From NCBI RefSeq assembly GCF_020217185.1, contig NZ_JAIWNX010000134.1, positions 1 through 10,000 on the forward strand: a stretch of 10,000 nucleotides of DNA. Reading direction: 5' to 3'. Source of the DNA: Asticcacaulis sp. Lineage in GTDB: Bacteria > Pseudomonadota > Alphaproteobacteria > Caulobacterales > Caulobacteraceae. The notes beneath the pieces were generated by a model that was not told where the DNA came from, searched no databases, and saw only the letters and a program-made list of their open reading frames with translations. Below, piece after piece: positions 1 to 6,539 of this stretch (position 1 is the stretch's first letter; each line of letters opens with the position of its first letter). Made by a program: the position numbers and the translations under genes.

Positions 1-1
1 T

Positions 2-331
2 CAGGACGGCGTCATGATGGTCGCCGGTCAGGACAAGGGCATTATGCTCCTGCTGTTGATGGGCAGCCTGGGTAGGTTCGATGCCGTCTATTTTGTCGAT
101 GATAGCCAGCGCAATATCGACAATATGGTGCGCGCGGCCAAGGTCACCAAAACCCCCCTCTATATCTATCGCTACACCGGCGTCCTGCCCAAGGTCGAGG
201 CGCTGCATAAGGACAAGGCGCGCCTCAGCGCCGCTGATGCCGTGTCGGATGCGACCCGCACCGTCATGTGCCTTCAGGTGCAGTCCGAACTGTGCACCTA
301 CACCCACACGAGCGCAGACCCTTCGAAATGA
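2..331 (+). CDS. DUF2608 (HAD-like) family protein, C-terminal part
   Basis: This is the 3' end of a gene that starts before the window; the open frame runs from the first complete codon at position 2 to a TGA at 329-331. The visible ~109 residues contain a GQDKG segment followed about 25 residues later by FVDDS. This matches the 'SG(Q/K)xKG ... (I/F)VFVDD' pattern of DUF2608 proteins, which share the HAD phosphatase-like fold; the VDD pair corresponds to the acidic metal-binding motif near the end of that fold. The nucleophile motif would lie upstream, so catalytic competence cannot be judged. The substrate of this family is not established. The stop overlaps the start of the nucleoside hydrolase gene (ATGA), so the two are probably co-transcribed and translationally coupled. 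The family call is by remembered motif similarity and is moderately sure. Confidence 0.72.
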   Translation, partial: QDGVMMVAGQDKGIMLLLLMGSLGRFDAVYFVDDSQRNIDNMVRAAKVTKTPLYIYRYTGVLPKVEALHKDKARLSAADAVSDATRTVMCLQVQSELCTYTHTSADPSK

Positions 332-1314
332 GTAAGATGAAGATTATTTTCGACACCGATCCGGGCATCGACGACGCCATGGCGCTGGCCTATCTGGGGG
401 CGCAGCCGCAGGCGGAGTTGCTAGCGCTGACGACCGTATTTGGCAATGGCGGGGTGGAGATTACCACGCGCAATGCCCTCTATCTGACGCAGCGTTTCGG
501 CATCGACGTGCCGGTCTATCGCGGGGCGCATACGCCGCTGGTCCTGCCGGCGCCGACGCCCGCGCCGCACGTGCATGGCTATGACGGTCTGGGCGATATC
601 GGCGCGATTGAGGGATTTAATGCCGACCCGCAGGCGACCTTTGCGCCGCAACGCATCGTCGAGCTGATCCGCGAATTTCCGGGCGAAGTGACGCTGCTGG
701 CGGTCGGGCCACTGACCAATCTGGCTCTGGCGCTTGACCTTGATCCCGAAATCACCGGTCTGGTCAAGGAGGTGGTGATCATGGGCGGCGCCTTCGGTTG
801 GGGCCCGCGTCGCGGCAATGTCTCACCGGTGGCCGAAGCCAATATTATCAATGACCCGCACGCGGCGGACAAGGTGCTGACGGCCAACTGGCCTGTCCGG
901 GCCGTCGGTCTGGATGTCACCACCCAATGTATCCTGTCCACCGCAGCGGCGCGTGATCTGGGCCGCACGGCGGGTGAAACGGGGCAGTTCCTGTTCGACA
1001 TCTCGCGTGGCTACGAAAAGCTTTATACCGAACGCGATGGCTTTGCCGGCTGCGCCATGCACGATGTGGCCGCCGCCATCGCCGTGTTTGAGCCGCACCT
1101 GTTCGGCTATGCGCGCGGCACGGTCCGCGCCGTGACGGACGGGATCGCCATCGGCCAGACCATTCTGAAAGAAGAAGGCCGCAGCTTCCCGCCGGGGCCC
1201 TGGGACGATCTGCCGGTGCAGGCCGTCTGCCGCGACGTAGATGTTGAGGGCGTGCTGAGCGCCTATCATTCGGTGCTGAGCGCCCACTATGGCGGGTTGA
1301 AAGCCGCCGTCTGA
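328..1314 (+). CDS. Inosine-uridine-preferring nucleoside hydrolase
   Basis: A 328-residue enzyme predicted to hydrolyse the N-glycosidic bond of ribonucleosides to ribose and free base in the cytosol (nucleoside salvage). The N-terminal signature DTDPGIDD (residues 9-16) supplies the Ca2+/ribose-binding aspartates, with D11, D15 and D16 matching D10, D14 and D15 of the Crithidia IU-nucleoside hydrolase. Further family motifs follow in order: HGYDGLGD, LAVGPLTNLALAL, VVIMGGAF, the ribose-binding stretch GNVSPVAEANIINDP (N164, E170, N172) and MHDVAAA with H245/D246 near the active site. Length is normal for the family. The frame is open further upstream, to an ATG at 268, but that would overlap the preceding gene by 64 bases. 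The ATG at 328 overlaps the upstream stop as ATGA, and translation begins just before the conserved motif. No Shine-Dalgarno sequence is visible, which fits coupled translation. Base preference (purine, pyrimidine or broad) cannot be read from sequence. Confidence 0.93.
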   Translation: MSKMKIIFDTDPGIDDAMALAYLGAQPQAELLALTTVFGNGGVEITTRNALYLTQRFGIDVPVYRGAHTPLVLPAPTPAPHVHGYDGLGDIGAIEGFNADPQATFAPQRIVELIREFPGEVTLLAVGPLTNLALALDLDPEITGLVKEVVIMGGAFGWGPRRGNVSPVAEANIINDPHAADKVLTANWPVRAVGLDVTTQCILSTAAARDLGRTAGETGQFLFDISRGYEKLYTERDGFAGCAMHDVAAAIAVFEPHLFGYARGTVRAVTDGIAIGQTILKEEGRSFPPGPWDDLPVQAVCRDVDVEGVLSAYHSVLSAHYGGLKAAV

Positions 1315-1316
1315 TA

Positions 1317-1343
1317 CCCAGAGTCATCGCCAATGACTCTGGG
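1317..1343. repeat. Palindrome A directly after the nucleoside hydrolase stop
   Basis: A perfect 11-bp inverted repeat (CCCAGAGTCAT, loop CGCCA, ATGACTCTGGG) begins two bases after the TGA at 1312-1314. No T-run follows, so it is not a textbook intrinsic terminator, though it could act as an mRNA 3'-end stabiliser. Its sequence is closely related to the palindrome at 5285-5319: both have the core GTCAT-loop-ATGACTCT and a flanking ATACC. This suggests a dispersed repeat family. No gene was found in the remainder of the 1315-1442 gap, which presumably holds the rhaT promoter. Confidence 0.7.
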
Positions 1344-1442
1344 GCTGAGGACTCTTTGCGAAATTTTTAGAACGGCATTGCGTATATCGGGACATGAAGT
1401 TAGCATAAGCGGACAAAATCAATCATAAGGAAGCGTCCGCCT

Positions 1443-2522
1443 ATGACTCCCAACCCGCTGATCGGCGTCTTTTTTCACTGGCTGGGCGGTCTCGCCTCGG
1501 CCTCCTTCTACGTGCCCTATAAGAAGATCCGACTGTGGTCGTGGGAGATATTCTGGCTGACCGGCGGCATTTTTTCGTGGCTGATCGCGCCGTGGATATT
1601 TGCCTATTTTCAGACGTCTGACCTGTTTGGCGTGCTGGGCGGGGCGTCCCCGACCACGTGGTTCTGGTGCGTCTTCTGGGGCCTGTTGTGGGGCTTTGGC
1701 GGCCTGACCTTCGGCCTGACCATGCGCTATCTGGGCCTGAGCCTTGGCATGGCGGTGGCGCTGGGCCTGACCACGGTAATCGGCACATTGGGCGAACCGA
1801 TCTTCAGCGGCAAGATCATCGGCCTGATCCAGACGCTGAGCGGGCAGGTGACGCTGTTCGGGGTGCTGGTGGTGCTGGGCGGTATCGTGCTGGTGGCGCG
1901 CGCCGGTCACGCCAAGGAGAAGGAAGTCACCGAAGTCTCTGAAAGCCTGAAAGAATTTAACCTGACCAAGGGTCTGCTGGTCGCAGTCTTTTGCGGCATC
2001 ATGTCGTCGTGTTTTGCCTTTGGCCTGGCCGCTGGTGCGCCGGTGCGCGAAGCCTCAGCCGCTGCCGGAACAGGCCCCCTGTGGGTCGGTCTGCCGGTTC
2101 TGTGCATGGTTTTGCTGGGTGGTTTGACCACCAATCTGGTCTGGTCCGGCTATCTGATCCTCAAGAATAAATCGGCTTCCGAATGGGTGGGCAAGCCGCG
2201 CGCATCTGCCGAAGACAAGGGCAAGATTCCGCTGCTGATCAACTATCTGCTGGCGGCGCTGGGCGGCACGCTGTGGTATTTCCAGTTCTTCTTCTACACC
2301 ATGGGTGAAAGCCAGATGGGCGAATACGGCTTCTCGTCGTGGACGCTGCACATGGCCTCGATCATCCTCTTTTCGACCCTGTGGGGCTTCGCGCTGAAGG
2401 AATGGGCCGGGACTTCGGCCAAAACCAAGGCGCTGGTCTGGGGCGGTATCGCGCTGCTGGTCGGCTCGACCGTGATCATCGGCATCGGCAATATGCTGGC
2501 CGGGCAGGCGACCGGACACTGA
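1443..2522 (+). CDS. rhaT: L-rhamnose/H+ symporter family transporter (RhaT)
   Basis: A 359-residue inner-membrane protein with about ten hydrophobic segments, matching the E. coli RhaT family (about 344 residues) along its length. Recognisable blocks are the N-terminal FFHWLGGLASASFYVPYKKI and the following WSWE; LTMRYLGLSLGMAVALGLT around residues 95-115; RAGHAKEKE at the end of the first half; EFNLTKGLLVAVFCGIMSS opening the second half; and LGGTLWYFQFFFYTMGE plus SSWTLHMAS near residues 280-300. RhaT takes up L-rhamnose (or lyxose) with a proton. No rhamnose isomerase, kinase or regulator is in the window. The neighbour upstream is a nucleoside hydrolase, so the real substrate could be another pentose or deoxyhexose, such as ribose released from nucleosides; that is an inference. 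The start at 1443 has AAGGAAG at 1427-1433, nine bases upstream. A 6-bp inverted repeat (1409-1414 and 1435-1440) brackets this RBS. An intrinsic terminator follows the gene. Confidence 0.88.
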   Translation: MTPNPLIGVFFHWLGGLASASFYVPYKKIRLWSWEIFWLTGGIFSWLIAPWIFAYFQTSDLFGVLGGASPTTWFWCVFWGLLWGFGGLTFGLTMRYLGLSLGMAVALGLTTVIGTLGEPIFSGKIIGLIQTLSGQVTLFGVLVVLGGIVLVARAGHAKEKEVTEVSESLKEFNLTKGLLVAVFCGIMSSCFAFGLAAGAPVREASAAAGTGPLWVGLPVLCMVLLGGLTTNLVWSGYLILKNKSASEWVGKPRASAEDKGKIPLLINYLLAALGGTLWYFQFFFYTMGESQMGEYGFSSWTLHMASIILFSTLWGFALKEWAGTSAKTKALVWGGIALLVGSTVIIGIGNMLAGQATGH

Positions 2523-2546
2523 GTCTGAATTAAAAGCAATCGAGTC

Positions 2547-2582
2547 GGTGATGAGGGCGGGCCTCCCTCTTCATCACCTTTT
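2547..2582 (+). terminator. Intrinsic terminator after rhaT
   Basis: The 8-bp arms GGTGATGA (2547-2554) and TCATCACC (2571-2578) pair, with additional GGG/CCC pairing possible inside, and TTTT follows at 2579-2582. It lies 24 bases after the rhaT stop and points in the same direction. Confidence 0.85.
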
Positions 2583-2732
2583 CTGATTTGTGAATTGAGA
2601 AATTATCACACTTAAAATGCGAAAACGGTTTGGACAAAATAAAATCATTTGAGTAGGAATAAAGGGCGCTTCTGGCGTATCCTGCCTCCCGCGGTGCAGT
2701 CTCCCTGTACCCCTCAACGAAGGTGACTTCCC

Positions 2733-3794
2733 ATGTCCGTCAGGCCGTCTGCCTCGCCGACCGTTTCGCCTTCGGCATCGTCACAGATGCCGTCGCAACT
2801 GGTGTGGTATGCGCGTTGCCCGACCCTGACGGCCATGGGCCTTTTGGCGCATCGCGGCGTGTTGCAGCGGGAATTTCGACGCGATCCGGTCAATTTCGTC
2901 TCGGTGCGCGAAACCTCGTTGCCGTCGGTACGGCAGGGCTATCTCGATCATTCCTTGGCCAATCTGGTGCGCGAGGGCGATGCGGCCACCGCCCTGTGGT
3001 CCTATGGCCTGAATGAGCGTTCGCGGCTTCTGGCTATCGGGCACACCTGGCATACGGTGCTGGTTGTGGCGCCCGCGCGGTCATCCCTCAGCGACCTTGC
3101 CCACCTCAAAGGGCGCACGCTGGCCCTGCCGCGCGAAGCGGGCAGCTTTTCGCCGGCGCGGGTGCGCTCACTGCGCGCCTGGGAAAGTATTCTGGACGTC
3201 AGCGGTCTGAAACCGGCCGACGTGACCTTCTTTAATATCGTTGCCGGGCATCCTTCTACGCCTTTTGGCGACATTGCCCGGCGTGAAATCGAGGCCGTTA
3301 TGGGCGGTCAGGCCGATGCCGGTCTCCTGTTCGGTGCCAAGGGGATCGAGCTGGCGCGCACGGCGGGCCTGAAAATCGTCCATGCGTTTGAGGCGGCGGA
3401 TATCCGCAGCGATGCCCGGCTCAAGGGGCTGGTCGAACTGCGCACCCTGACCATCGACTACCCGTTTCTGGAGGCCAACGAGGCGATCGTGTCGCGGCTG
3501 GTTCAGGCTCTGGCCGGGGCCGCCGACTGGGCGCGCAGCTTCCCGAAGCAAGCCCTGTCGCACATTGCCGAAGAGGGCAAGGTCGAGGCCGAGGACGCGG
3601 TGCGGGCCTATGGGGACCTTATTCCTGAGAGCACCGCGCTGGGGGCCGAAGACGCGCGGCTGGCGGACATAAAAGGCCTGCTCGACTGGCTGAAACCGCG
3701 TCAGGCGGTGCCGGGGACGCTGGACCTCGGTGACTGGAGCCGTACCGATCTCCTGACCGCCAAAGAGGTTAAAGGCTTGAACGCCGTCGCCTGA
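2733..3794 (+). CDS. DszB-like / ABC-type substrate-binding-fold protein, no signal peptide
   Basis: A 353-residue protein with the two-lobed periplasmic-binding-protein fold of the NrtA/SsuA/DszB group. The opening strand QLVWYARCP (residues 22-30) leads into a helix ending in HRGVL. Next come DHSLANLVREGD (72-83) and LSDLAHLKGRTLALP (about residues 115-130), typical of this group. The layout resembles 2'-hydroxybiphenyl-2-sulfinate desulfinase DszB, whose catalytic Cys27 sits in a comparable YSNCP context. Here C29 aligns with it, and R80 with DszB Arg70; the second glycine of the DszB RFGG motif is D83 here. The N-terminus is Ser/Pro-rich with no hydrophobic segment, so no export signal is visible and a cytosolic enzyme-like role is possible. 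No ABC permease or ATPase gene lies beside it. GAAGGTG at 2719-2725, seven bases before the ATG, supports the start. Annotation pipelines would probably call it an ABC transporter substrate-binding protein. The fold is fairly sure; substrate and activity are unknown. Confidence 0.7.
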   Translation: MSVRPSASPTVSPSASSQMPSQLVWYARCPTLTAMGLLAHRGVLQREFRRDPVNFVSVRETSLPSVRQGYLDHSLANLVREGDAATALWSYGLNERSRLLAIGHTWHTVLVVAPARSSLSDLAHLKGRTLALPREAGSFSPARVRSLRAWESILDVSGLKPADVTFFNIVAGHPSTPFGDIARREIEAVMGGQADAGLLFGAKGIELARTAGLKIVHAFEAADIRSDARLKGLVELRTLTIDYPFLEANEAIVSRLVQALAGAADWARSFPKQALSHIAEEGKVEAEDAVRAYGDLIPESTALGAEDARLADIKGLLDWLKPRQAVPGTLDLGDWSRTDLLTAKEVKGLNAVA

Positions 3795-3826
3795 TCTATC
3801 CCCTTTATCAGCGATGGCTTCGGGGT

Positions 3827-3856
3827 GACGCGGTGTTGATCTGACACCACCGCGTC
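3827..3856. repeat. Stem-loop preceding the 3861-3894 terminator
   Basis: Perfect 9-bp arms GACGCGGTG (3827-3835) and CACCGCGTC (3848-3856) enclose a 12-base loop. It sits between the stop of the DszB-like gene and the strong terminator that follows. It has no T-run of its own and may protect the transcript 3' end. Confidence 0.6.
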
Positions 3857-3860
3857 GCCG

Positions 3861-3895
3861 AAAAAGGCCCGGGAGTGGTGCCCCGGGCCTTTTTC
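3861..3895 (+). terminator. Strong, potentially bidirectional intrinsic terminator
   Basis: A 13-bp perfect stem, AAAAAGGCCCGGG (3861-3873) with its complement (3882-3894), encloses an 8-base loop. The left side is an A-run and the right side a T-run, so it can terminate transcription from either strand. It separates the DszB-like gene from the promoter of the amidohydrolase gene. Confidence 0.92.
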
Positions 3896-3911
3896 TCATC
3901 TGCACCTGCCC

Positions 3912-3942
3912 TTGACAAGGCGCACGGCGCACCGCCTAGTTT
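3912..3942 (+). promoter_or_regulatory. Probable housekeeping promoter of the M20 amidohydrolase gene
   Basis: A perfect TTGACA -35 box lies at 3912-3917, and a -10-like TAGTTT at 3937-3942 within CCTAGTTTATC, with a spacer of 19 bases (17 if CCTAGT is used). It is placed immediately after the strong terminator and about 25 bases before the start codon, giving a short leader. The -35 is convincing; the -10 is weak. Confidence 0.5.
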
Positions 3943-3966
3943 ATCTGTTGTTCTGAGGGGATGTCC

Positions 3967-5286
3967 ATGCGCCGCCTGTTACCCGTACTGACCGCTGCCC
4001 TGATGGGGTTATCTATGCCCGCTCTGGCCGAGCCGGACTATGTTGCCGCCATCCGCGCCGACTATCAGAAGGACCTGGGGGCTATGTGGGACTGGTTCCA
4101 CCGTAACCCCGAACTGTCCATGCTGGAGAGCAAGACCGCCGCGCGTATGGCCAGGGAACTGCGCGCCACCGGGGCCGAGGTAACGGAAAAGGTCGGGGGC
4201 ACGGGCGTGGTGGCGGTGATCCGGAATGGTCCCGGCCCGGTCGTCATGCTGCGCGCCGATATGGACGGCCTGCCGGTCAAGGAAGCCTCCGGCCTTGCCA
4301 ACGCTTCGACCGCGAAGCAGGTCGGCATGGACGGCGTTGAATACCCCGTCATGCACGCCTGCGGTCACGACACGCACATCACGGCCATGGTCGCCACGGT
4401 ACGTCAGCTTCAGCGGCTCAAGTCGCAATGGAAGGGTACGGTCGTGGTGGTCATCCAGCCGGGTGAGGAACGCGTCATGGGCGCCAAGGCCATGCTGAAG
4501 GACGGCCTCTATACCCGCTTCCCCAAGCCCGACTACGCGCTGGCCTTCCACGTCAATTCGCAAATGCCGACGGGCAAGGTGGCCGCTTCGGAAAACATCC
4601 AGTATTCCTCGTCCGACTCCATCGACATCCACGTGCATGGCGTCGGCGCGCACGGGGCGTCGCCGCATCTGGGCAAGGACCCGGTCTATATCGGCAGCCA
4701 GATCGTTATCGCCCTGCAAGGGCTGATCAGCCGCGAACGCCCGCCGCTGAGCCCCGGCGTCATCACGGTCGGGGCCTTCCACGCGGGCAGCAAGCACAAC
4801 ATCATTTCCGATGCGGCTGAGCTTCAGGTGACGGTGCGCGCCAATGACGAGGTGACGCGCGCGCAACTGGTGGATGGCGTCAAGCGCGTGGCGGTCAATA
4901 TGGGGCGCGTCAACGGCCTGCCCGATGACAAGCTGCCGGAGGTCAATGTCGTCGAAGGCACGCCGACCACCATCAATGACGCGGCACTGGCGCGCCGTCT
5001 GAACGGAGCGATTGCCGCGGCTCTGGGGCCGGACACGGTTGTGCCGTTCCAGCAGATGGGCATGGGGGCAGAGGACTTCGCCTATTTCGTTCAACCAGAC
5101 CTCAAGGTGCCGGGCTATTATTTTGCGGTCGGCGGCACGCCTCAGGCGGCGTTCGATGCGGCGAAAGCTGGCGGCCCGGCGGTGGCTTCGCACCACTCGG
5201 CCCTGTTCAAGATCGACCCGGAAGCGACCATTGTCACCGGGGCATCGGCTATGACGGCGGCGGCGCTGGACCTGCTCAAGCCGTAA
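3967..5286 (+). CDS. Exported M20D-family amidohydrolase / metallopeptidase
   Basis: A 439-residue secreted zinc (or manganese) amidohydrolase of the hippurate hydrolase / IAA-amino-acid hydrolase / AbgB group, which cleaves N-acyl amino acids or related amides. A signal peptide (MRRLL, a hydrophobic stretch, then ALA before EPDYV, cleavage near residue 20) predicts a periplasmic location. Motifs in order are WFHRNPELS; LRADMDGLPVKE; MHACGHDTHITAM with ligands C132 and H134; QPGEE with E167/E168; AFHVN with H195; the dimerisation-domain stretch GVGAHGASPHLGKDP; GAFHAGSKHNIISDAAEL; MGAEDFAYF; and SHHSALFKIDPE with H409/H410. All expected metal ligands appear present. An in-frame ATG exists at 3961, but GAGGGG at 3955-3960 would directly abut it; this RBS is spaced six bases from the ATG at 3967, which also starts a cleaner signal peptide. 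The gene has its own promoter and terminator, so it is probably monocistronic. The true substrate is unknown. Confidence 0.93.
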   Translation: MRRLLPVLTAALMGLSMPALAEPDYVAAIRADYQKDLGAMWDWFHRNPELSMLESKTAARMARELRATGAEVTEKVGGTGVVAVIRNGPGPVVMLRADMDGLPVKEASGLANASTAKQVGMDGVEYPVMHACGHDTHITAMVATVRQLQRLKSQWKGTVVVVIQPGEERVMGAKAMLKDGLYTRFPKPDYALAFHVNSQMPTGKVAASENIQYSSSDSIDIHVHGVGAHGASPHLGKDPVYIGSQIVIALQGLISRERPPLSPGVITVGAFHAGSKHNIISDAAELQVTVRANDEVTRAQLVDGVKRVAVNMGRVNGLPDDKLPEVNVVEGTPTTINDAALARRLNGAIAAALGPDTVVPFQQMGMGAEDFAYFVQPDLKVPGYYFAVGGTPQAAFDAAKAGGPAVASHHSALFKIDPEATIVTGASAMTAAALDLLKP

Positions 5287-5319
5287 TACCAAGGGTCATT
5301 GAAAATGACTCTTGGTATT
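5285..5319. repeat. Palindrome B overlapping the amidohydrolase stop codon
   Basis: Sixteen-base-pair arms (5285-5300 and 5304-5319, one G-T wobble at 5294/5310) enclose a 3-base GAA loop; the left arm starts inside the TAA stop at 5284-5286. It aligns without gaps to palindrome A at 1315-1345, sharing ATACC, GTCAT and AATGACTCT, so the two look like members of one repeat family. There is no T-run directly after it; a separate terminator follows. Confidence 0.75.
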
Positions 5320-5326
5320 CCATTCG

Positions 5327-5371
5327 AGAATGTCTCATGTCACTGACACATATGAGACATTTTCGTTTCTT
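5327..5371 (+). terminator. Intrinsic terminator after the amidohydrolase gene
   Basis: AATGTCTCAT (5329-5338) pairs with ATGAGACATT (5352-5361), extendable outward by a G-U and an A-U pair. The 13-base loop can form a small nested GTC/GAC stem. A T-rich tail (TTTTCGTTTCTT) follows. A further hairpin lies just downstream: GGCCG plus GATGC at 5376-5385 pairs with GCATC and CGGCC at 5391-5402, with a TT bulge; its role is unclear. Confidence 0.75.
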
Positions 5372-5427
5372 CAATGGCCGGATGCGGTCAGCATCTTCGG
5401 CCGTTGGTATAAGGCAGGTGGCTATTG

Positions 5428-5467
5428 ACTCCTGACCCCGCACGCGCTTTGTGCCGGTTTCAGGAGT
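5428..5467 (+). promoter_or_regulatory. Hairpin sequestering the RBS of the cysteine desulfhydrase-like gene
   Basis: ACTCCTGA (5428-5435) is perfectly complementary to TCAGGAGT (5460-5467), which contains the CAGGAG Shine-Dalgarno of the gene starting at 5474. Inside, CC (5437-5438) can pair with GG (5456-5457) and GCAC (5440-5443) with GTGC (5451-5454), leaving a 7-base loop. The ribosome binding site would be fully paired in this structure, suggesting control of translation initiation by an RNA thermometer, small RNA, protein or ligand. A TATAAG at 5408-5413 could be the -10 box of a promoter giving a leader that is essentially this hairpin, but no good -35 is seen. It does not match a riboswitch class I recognise. 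Confidence 0.5.
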
Positions 5468-5473
5468 AACGGG

Positions 5474-6538
5474 ATGAGCAGGATGACACAGGTGCCGCGC
5501 GACTGGCTGATCGAGGCGGTGCGCCGCATCGAGGCGGATTTCAACCGTTCCTCCGACACGCACCTGATCCATCATGAGGTGGCGGCGTTTCCGGGGGTGC
5601 ACCTCTATTTCAAGGACGAATCCTCGCACCCGACCGGCAGCCTGAAACACCGGCTGGCGCGCTCGCTGATCCTCTATGCCCTGTGCAATGAGTGGATCGG
5701 GCCGCAGACCACACTGATCGAGTCGTCATCGGGTTCGACCGCTGTCTCCGAGGCCTATTTCGCGCGCCTGCTGGGGCTGCGTTTTATCGCCGTGGTGCCG
5801 AAGTCGGTGGCGCAGGCCAAGATCGACGCCATCCGCTTTCAGGGCGGCGAGGTGCACGGCGTCGATGACGCAAACGCCGTCTATGCCGAGGCGCAACGTC
5901 TGGCCGATGAAACCGGCGGCCACTATCTCGATCAGTTCACCTATGCCGAACGGGCCACGGACTGGCGCGGCAATAACAATATCGCCGAAAGCCTGTTCAG
6001 CCAGATGACCGCCGAACCCTATCCGGTGCCGAGCTGGCTGGTGACCGGGGCCGGGACGGGCGGCACCTCGGCGACCCTGGGGCGCTACATCCGCTATCGC
6101 CGCCTGCCGACGCGGTTGTGTGTGGCCGACCCCGAAGGCTCGGTCTTCCATCGCCACTATCATGACCGCAGCGTCCAGATGATCGACCGTTGCGGTTCCT
6201 GCATCGAAGGGATCGGCCGCCCGCGCGTCGAGCCAAGCTTTATCCCGTCGCTGATCGACCGCATGGAGGTGGTGACAGACGCCCAGTCAATCGCCGCCGT
6301 GCGTCTGTTGTCGGAGCGTCTGGGGCGGCGCGTCGGTGGCTCGACCGGTACCAATCTCTGGGCTTGTGTGCGTCTGATGCAGGAAATGGCGCAAAAGGGC
6401 GAGACGGGCTCCATCGTCACCATTCTCTGCGATGGCGGTGAGCGCTACGCCGACACCTATTATAATGATGCGTGGCTGTCGGCGCGCGCCATAGACTGGC
6501 GCACGCCCTATGCCGAACTGAAAGTCATCCTTCAGTAG
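5474..6538 (+). CDS. PLP-dependent cysteine synthase-family enzyme, Cds1-like L-cysteine desulfhydrase
   Basis: A 354-residue cytosolic fold-type II PLP enzyme of the cysteine synthase / cystathionine beta-synthase superfamily. The PLP lysine is K58 in PTGSLKHR, the substrate loop is SSGST (85-89), and the phosphate-binding glycine loop is GAGTGGT (about 192-198). Long blocks resemble, from memory, mycobacterial Cds1 (Rv3684), an L-cysteine desulfhydrase giving H2S, pyruvate and ammonia: [40 protein letters not shown] followed by [25 protein letters not shown] and GSTGTNLW, as well as the C-terminal [15 protein letters not shown]. This conservation separates it from CysK/CysM, which have the PLP lysine in a different context and are usually shorter. 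The start has CAGGAG at 5461-5466 with seven bases spacing, inside a hairpin. No serine acetyltransferase or sulfate-assimilation gene is beside it. The superfamily is certain; desulfhydrase activity is inferred from similarity. Confidence 0.88.
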   Translation: MSRMTQVPRDWLIEAVRRIEADFNRSSDTHLIHHEVAAFPGVHLYFKDESSHPTGSLKHRLARSLILYALCNEWIGPQTTLIESSSGSTAVSEAYFARLLGLRFIAVVPKSVAQAKIDAIRFQGGEVHGVDDANAVYAEAQRLADETGGHYLDQFTYAERATDWRGNNNIAESLFSQMTAEPYPVPSWLVTGAGTGGTSATLGRYIRYRRLPTRLCVADPEGSVFHRHYHDRSVQMIDRCGSCIEGIGRPRVEPSFIPSLIDRMEVVTDAQSIAAVRLLSERLGRRVGGSTGTNLWACVRLMQEMAQKGETGSIVTILCDGGERYADTYYNDAWLSARAIDWRTPYAELKVILQ

Positions 6539-6539
6539 A

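Noticed and set aside
268..327. Upstream extension of the nucleoside hydrolase to an ATG at 268
   Set aside because: It would overlap the DUF2608 gene by 64 bases and add residues with no family match; the ATGA overlap at 328 is the typical coupled start.
1356..1387. Possible rhaT promoter TTGCGA ... GTATAT
   Set aside because: The spacing (20 bases) and the -35 are poor, so it is not strong enough to list as a feature.
1409..1440. 6-bp inverted repeat GCGGAC / GTCCGC flanking the rhaT ribosome binding site
   Set aside because: The arms are short and the 20-base loop leaves AAGGAAG unpaired, so there is little reason to call it regulatory.
2589..2610. TGTGA ... TCACA inverted half-sites resembling a CRP/FNR-type operator upstream of the DszB-like gene
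   Set aside because: The half-sites are 12 bases apart instead of the 6 expected for this class, and the intervening sequence shows little symmetry.
3961..3966. Alternative ATG start two codons upstream for the amidohydrolase
   Set aside because: The GAGGGG ribosome binding site directly abuts this ATG, while the ATG at 3967 has a six-base spacing.
4009..5292. A 427-codon open frame on the - strand opposite the amidohydrolase gene
   Set aside because: Its translation is Arg/His-rich with no recognisable domain, while the + strand frame has a complete set of M20 motifs. It is a by-product of GC-rich third positions.
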